Positions 5,686 to 7,744 of a stretch of DNA of 7,744 nucleotides are shown here, piece after piece. The stretch is from an uncultured Oscillospiraceae bacterium (GTDB lineage: Bacteria; Bacillota; Clostridia; Oscillospirales; Ruminococcaceae), in contig URFD01000077.1 of the NCBI GenBank assembly GCA_900547015.1, positions 1-7,744 on the forward strand, in the 5' to 3' direction. The first letter of the stretch is position 1; each line of letters opens with the position of its first letter. The notes under the pieces were generated by a model. It saw nothing but the letters and a program-made list of their open reading frames with translations, was not told where the DNA came from and did no database searches. The translations under genes and the position numbers were made by a program.

Positions 5686-7678
5686 ATTCTTCTTTCAGAT
5701 AATGTTCAAACCAATCGGTGATTTCCTTGAGTCTGCGGATGCGGTGCTTCGGCTTGCCCGAACGGGAAAGCTCGTGGTTCTCACCGTGGAACAGACAGAT
5801 TCTCGACTCGACGCCGTGGAGCTTCAGTGCGGAGAACATCTGGTAAGCCTCCACCATCCAGCAGCGATAGTCCTCGTCCGAGTGGATAAACAGGGTTGGG
5901 GTGGTGCATTTGTCCGCATATTTCAGTGGAGAATGCCACCATGCTTGGTCTACATTTTCCCATGCGTTGCCGCCGGACTGGTCCATTCCGAAATATGGCC
6001 CGATGTCGGAGGTACCCTCCATCGAAATCCAGTTGGAAATCGAACGCTGTGATGCCGCTGCCGCAAAGCGATTGGTATGTCCGATGATCCAGTTGGTCAT
6101 GAATCCGCCGTAGCTGCCGCCGGTAACGCCAACCCGGCTTGTGTCGATTTGAGGATAGGTCCACAGAACCAAATCGGTAAACTGCATAATATCCTCATAG
6201 TCCTCCTGTCCATAGTGTCCGCGAATATCTGCGAACTCGTTACCTCTGCCGTCGCCGCCGCGCGGATTGCAGAAGAAAACAAAATATCCCAAGCTTGCCC
6301 AGTACTGCATCTCGTGGAAGAAGCAGGTTCCGTAGACCGTTTTCGGTCCGCCGTGAATATCCAGAATAGCAGGATAGCTCTGATCCGGGCAGTAGTCCAC
6401 CGGCTCCAGTACCCAGCCGTCGATTTCGACTCCATCCTTGTTGGTGAAGCAGAGCATCTTTGGTGTTACGACTGCCTTATCCTTCAGGACAGGGGTGTTA
6501 ATCTGGCTGATCTGAACCTCTGTTCCATCCTTGAGGCAATACAGCTCCTGGAGCTTGTTTCCGCGCATTGCCACATAAACCAGAACCTCTCCCTTGCGGT
6601 CGAAGCAGTCTACCGAGCCTTCCTCCGCAGTCAGGCTGACCACGCTGCCGTCCAAGCTGACATGGTTGATTTTGGAGCAATTGCGCTCGGTGGTCAAATA
6701 GGTCACACCGGTCTCGTCCGGAAGGAAGGCCTTGCCTCCGCCATAGCGGCAGTCGGAGCCGACACTGCTGTACCAAGTGCGGTCCGGGTCCAGAATCAGC
6801 TCGAGGCTCTGCGACTCTCTGTTATAGTGATAGAGGGCAGAGTTTTCGTTGATGCCGTAGTTTTTATTTTCATTGGCGGTCACAACGATGGTATCGCCTG
6901 CATAGCCCGCTCTGCTGAGATCCCAGCTGCTTACTGGAATCAGCACGGTGCTTTCTTTGGTTTCCAAGTCCACCTCAACCAGCTCCTGCTTGAGGCTCTG
7001 AACTCCCTTGAACTCGCTGCCGATATAGAGCAGCTTCTTGTTGTCGTCCGAAAGGGCATAATTTTCGAGCTGATACATCGGGCCGGTCAATGGCTCGAAC
7101 CGGTTGGTGCAGTTGTGGTACAGATAGAGTCTGTCCCGCTTGCCGTTGGTCACGCCAACGCCGTTGCTCCAGAAGGGCAGCTCATCGCAAACCATGTAGT
7201 CCTTTTCCTCTTCCCGGGACTTGAGCAGTTTTGCACGCTCTTCCCGGCTCATGTTGAAAAAGTCCTCCGGCAGCTGGTTGTCATACTCTGCCGAAATCAG
7301 GTAGGTGTCCTCTCCCAGCTTTTTGATTGCTCCCACCGGCGCCGGAATGGTCATCACCTTTCTGGCTTCGCCGCCGCACAGGGAGATGGAAAAATAATCG
7401 GTGCTGTATGCGTCCACTGGTTCCTTTTTGCTCTCTCGTTTGGATGCAAACAGAATGGAATGATCATCCAGCCAAAGATAGGAACGCTCATCCTTGCCCG
7501 CAGTCAGCGGACGGCACTCGCCGCTCGACAGGTCTGCTGTCCAGATGCCTGCTTGGTATCCGTCCTTTTCCTCGTTGCTCTTGCTGACAACAAACGCTGC
7601 GTGCTGGGCATCCGGGCTCAGCTGAAGGTTGGAAAGAAAGTGAAACCGCAAAAATTCATCCAATTGAATCCGTTCCAT
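5684..7678 (-). CDS. S9 family (prolyl oligopeptidase-like / acylaminoacyl-type) serine peptidase
   Basis: A serine peptidase of 664 residues that cleaves short peptides. With no signal peptide or membrane segment, it should act in the cytosol. Residues 1 to about 410 look like the beta-propeller that restricts access to the active site: repeated strands such as GIWTADLSSGECRPLTAG, LYLYHNCTNRFEPLTG and ALYHYNRESQSLELIL. Residues from about 415 on are the alpha/beta-hydrolase domain: HGGP at 442-445 (oxyanion region), NPRG at 471-474, the nucleophile Ser522 in GGSYGGF, the acid Asp603 in SDEDYRC, and His635 in GENHEL. The catalytic triad is complete and length is normal for the family. After DYRC the usual Pro is Trp, a small departure. 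The gene is convergent with feoB and shares its terminator; its 5' side lies near the window edge, so its own operon partners are unseen. Exact substrate class (acylaminoacyl versus dipeptidyl) cannot be told from the sequence. Confidence 0.94.
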   Translation of the reverse strand: MERIQLDEFLRFHFLSNLQLSPDAQHAAFVVSKSNEEKDGYQAGIWTADLSSGECRPLTAGKDERSYLWLDDHSILFASKRESKKEPVDAYSTDYFSISLCGGEARKVMTIPAPVGAIKKLGEDTYLISAEYDNQLPEDFFNMSREERAKLLKSREEEKDYMVCDELPFWSNGVGVTNGKRDRLYLYHNCTNRFEPLTGPMYQLENYALSDDNKKLLYIGSEFKGVQSLKQELVEVDLETKESTVLIPVSSWDLSRAGYAGDTIVVTANENKNYGINENSALYHYNRESQSLELILDPDRTWYSSVGSDCRYGGGKAFLPDETGVTYLTTERNCSKINHVSLDGSVVSLTAEEGSVDCFDRKGEVLVYVAMRGNKLQELYCLKDGTEVQISQINTPVLKDKAVVTPKMLCFTNKDGVEIDGWVLEPVDYCPDQSYPAILDIHGGPKTVYGTCFFHEMQYWASLGYFVFFCNPRGGDGRGNEFADIRGHYGQEDYEDIMQFTDLVLWTYPQIDTSRVGVTGGSYGGFMTNWIIGHTNRFAAAASQRSISNWISMEGTSDIGPYFGMDQSGGNAWENVDQAWWHSPLKYADKCTTPTLFIHSDEDYRCWMVEAYQMFSALKLHGVESRICLFHGENHELSRSGKPKHRIRRLKEITDWFEHYLKEE

Positions 7679-7690
7679 AAATCATCTACG

Positions 7691-7697
7691 CTCCTTT
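7691..7697 (-). promoter_or_regulatory. Ribosome binding site of the S9 peptidase gene
   Basis: On the minus strand AAAGGAG lies 12 bases ahead of the ATG at 7676-7678, slightly far but the only candidate. The nearer ATG at 7683-7685 is out of frame. The protein start MERIQLDEFLRFHFLSNLQLS fits family members. The remaining bases to 7744 hold nothing else I can support. Confidence 0.65.
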
Positions 7698-7744
7698 ATT
7701 GTTATAATTCTGTCTGTGAATCCGCAATGCAGGAAAGCCTCCTT

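Noticed and set aside
7700..7730. TATAAC on the minus strand as a -10 box for the peptidase gene
   Set aside because: The start point would fall within or at the ribosome binding site, and the -35 candidate (TTGCGG) is 15 bases away; not convincing.

Overview
The window joins two unlike pieces of DNA. Bases 1 to about 870 carry, on the minus strand, the 5' part of a Bacteroidales-type surface lipoprotein gene. Its product has a lipoprotein signal, two fibronectin type III-like domains and the start of a BspA-type leucine-rich repeat region. Its coding strand is rich in purines and in CGG, GGA and ACG codons, in the style of Odoribacter or Butyricimonas. From about 870 onward, everything fits a gut Clostridia (Oscillospiraceae or Acutalibacteraceae-like) chromosome: strong AGGAG-type ribosome binding sites, Clostridia-type FeoB, and compact operons ended by hairpin terminators. 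The lipoprotein gene has no start codon at the boundary. The boundary is therefore best read as a chimeric assembly join, with a real insertion as the less likely alternative.

Layout of the Clostridia part: (1) 904-2412 (+), a bifunctional NAD(P)H-hydrate epimerase and ADP-dependent dehydratase (metabolite repair); (2) 2487-3080 (+), a membrane-anchored extracytoplasmic protein of LolA/GerS-like appearance, ended by a strong intrinsic terminator at 3082-3120; (3) 3192-3461 and 3467-5617 (+), feoA and feoB, the ferrous iron uptake pair, translationally coupled; (4) a bidirectional terminator at 5637-5685; (5) 5684-7678 (-), a cytosolic prolyl-oligopeptidase-family (S9) peptidase that converges on feoB.

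The genes do not form one system. The first two probably share a transcript: the dehydratase/epimerase repairs damaged NAD(P)H, and the second protein acts outside the membrane, perhaps in envelope or spore biology. FeoA and FeoB form an iron uptake module. The S9 peptidase is a separate unit for peptide turnover. No mobile element, CRISPR array, tRNA or rRNA was seen, and no stretch over 300 bases lacks a gene. I do not see a previously undescribed system. The items most worth checking are the taxonomic junction, a 14-bp inverted repeat that brackets the ribosome binding site of the LolA/GerS-like gene, and a perfect 11-bp hairpin inside feoB.
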